Assembly: GCA_964537035.1 (NCBI GenBank)
Contig: CAZIAK010000095.1
Location: 1 to 6,604 of the forward strand
From: CAZIAK01 sp964537035
GTDB lineage: Bacteria > Planctomycetota > B15-G4
DNA: 6,604 nt
Reading direction: 5' to 3'
Shown here: in pieces, positions 5,368 to 6,604 of the stretch
Layout: every line of letters starts with the position of its first letter
Position numbering within the stretch: the first letter of the stretch is position 1
The notes under the pieces: model-generated
Database searches by the model: none
Seen by the model: the letters and a program-made list of their open reading frames with translations, nothing else
What the model was told of the DNA's origin: nothing
Made by a program: the position numbers and the translations under genes

Positions 5368-6604
5368 CAGGCTTGTCCGGCTGTGTCGGGGTGGGCCGCC
5401 GCCGCGCCGCTCTTGGCGCCCGCAGCGCAGAGGGTGGCGGCCCGCACGAAGTCGCGAAACAAGGGGTGAGAGGCGGTGGGCTTGCTCTTGAACTCGGGGT
5501 GGAACTGCACGGCCACGAACCAGGGATGGCTGGGGATCTCGACGATTTCCACCAGGTCTGTGCCCACGCCCACGCCCGTGAAGGCCATGCCTGCGGCCTC
5601 GAGCTGCTGGCGGTAGTTGTTGTTGAACTCCCAGCGATGACGATGCCGCTCATCGATGCGCTCGGCGCCGTAGGCCGACGCGGCGAAGCCAGGACTCAGC
5701 AGGGCCGGTTGGGAGCCGAGGCGCATGGTGCCGCCCTTGTTGGTGATCTGCTGTTGGGCATCGAGGAGGCAGATCACCGGGTGAGGCGTGTCCGCATCGA
5801 TCTCGGTGGAGTTGGCACCTTCGAGCCCACAGACGTTGCGAGCGAACTCGATCACTGCCATGTGCAGGCCGTAGCAAAGGCCCAGGTAGGGCACGCCGTT
5901 CTCCCGGGCCCAGCGAGCCGCCTGCACCTTGCCTTCGATGCCGCGCCCGCCAAAGCCTCCTGGGACGCACACAGCGCTCACGCCCCTCAACATTTCGTTC
6001 GCGTTGTCGGCTGTGAGCTCATCGGAGCTGAGCTTGGTCAGGCGCACCTTCGTGTGGTTGGCGATGCCTGCGTGGGCCAGGGCTTCGTAGATCGACTTGT
6101 AGGCGTCGTTGAGCTCGATGTACTTGCCCACCACGGCGATGTGCAGCTCGGAGTCGGTGGTGCAGACCGTCTCGACGATGCGCTCCCAGTCGGACAGGTC
6201 GGGCTCTTGGAGTTCAAGGCCGAGGGCCTTGCCGATGTGGGTGTGCAGTCCGCCCGCCTTCAACATCAGCGGGACCTCGTAGATGGTGTGGTCGACGTCT
6301 TTCTCTTCGATCACCACCTCGGGGCGCACGTTGCAGAAGAGCGAGATCTTCCGACGCATCTCTTCTGTCATGGGGTACTCGGTACGGCAGACGAGAATGT
6401 CAGGCTGAATGCCGATCTCGCGCAGCTTGCCCACGGACTGTTGCGTGGGCTTGGTCTTCAACTCACCGCTGGCCGACAGGTAGACCAGCAAGGTGAGGTG
6501 CAAGAACATGCAGTCGCCTGCGGGGTGGTCGAGCGAGAACTGCCGGATCGCTTCGAGGAACGGCAGGCTCTCGATGTCGCCCACAGTGCCGCCGATCTCG
6601 GTGA
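5367..6604 (-). CDS. pyrG: CTP synthase (5' end beyond the window)
   Basis: CTP synthase makes CTP from UTP, ATP and glutamine in the cytoplasm, the last step of de novo pyrimidine nucleotide synthesis. The visible 411 codons begin TEIGGTVGDIESLPFLEAIRQ, part of the synthetase domain, so roughly the first 138 residues of an expected 550 lie to the right of 6604. KTKPTQQSV and PDILVCR are synthetase-domain motifs. The glutamine amidotransferase domain starts near LHIAVVGKY and has VPGGFGGRGIEGK, the nucleophile Cys in LGLCYGLHMAVIEFARN, and VAVQFHPEFKSKP with the catalytic His and Glu. All three triad residues are present. The nucleophile loop reads CYGLH where E. coli has CLGMQ, replacing the glutamine-contacting Gln with His. 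The hexapeptide RHRHRW has Trp where Tyr is usual. The C-terminal tail after RDFVRAA is alanine-rich and variable. It overlaps the DUF1844 start by one base. Confidence 0.97.
   Translation of the reverse strand, partial: TEIGGTVGDIESLPFLEAIRQFSLDHPAGDCMFLHLTLLVYLSASGELKTKPTQQSVGKLREIGIQPDILVCRTEYPMTEEMRRKISLFCNVRPEVVIEEKDVDHTIYEVPLMLKAGGLHTHIGKALGLELQEPDLSDWERIVETVCTTDSELHIAVVGKYIELNDAYKSIYEALAHAGIANHTKVRLTKLSSDELTADNANEMLRGVSAVCVPGGFGGRGIEGKVQAARWARENGVPYLGLCYGLHMAVIEFARNVCGLEGANSTEIDADTPHPVICLLDAQQQITNKGGTMRLGSQPALLSPGFAASAYGAERIDERHRHRWEFNNNYRQQLEAAGMAFTGVGVGTDLVEIVEIPSHPWFVAVQFHPEFKSKPTASHPLFRDFVRAATLCAAGAKSGAAAAHPDTAGQA

Overview
The window is GC-rich bacterial chromosome. It carries five recognisable genes and one broken gene, with one gene cut by the right edge. 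Codon use and the pyrG/DUF1844 pairing would fit Planctomycetota or a myxobacteria-like lineage. I lean to Planctomycetota, but no marker here settles it.

Layout from left to right. (1) A PadR-family transcriptional regulator on the minus strand (52-643) is split by a single-base frameshift. Upstream of it lies an AT-rich intergenic stretch (644-916) with two DnaA-box-like 9-mers exactly 100 bp apart and an inverted repeat. (2) A GT4-type glycosyltransferase on the minus strand (917-2020) is divergent from (3) a plus-strand pair: an AlgI-like MBOAT O-acyltransferase (2176-3579) and, 1 bp after it, a membrane-anchored SGNH-like protein (3581-4690). Together these look like a small module that builds and O-acylates a cell-surface or exported glycan. 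(4) The 404-bp gap between convergent genes (4691-5094) holds a repeat: two full 118-nt imperfect palindromes and one half copy. (5) On the minus strand, pyrG (CTP synthase, 5' end beyond the window) overlaps a small DUF1844 gene by one base.

The most unusual feature is the 4738-5078 repeat. Its two full copies have diverged in sequence, but at six or more base pairs both partners changed together, so the same long multi-segment hairpin is kept. Internal loops and the apical hairpin are unchanged. All non-Watson-Crick positions in copy 1 are G·U if the plus strand is transcribed. This points to a structured RNA or a REP/ERIC-like palindromic family maintained at the RNA level.
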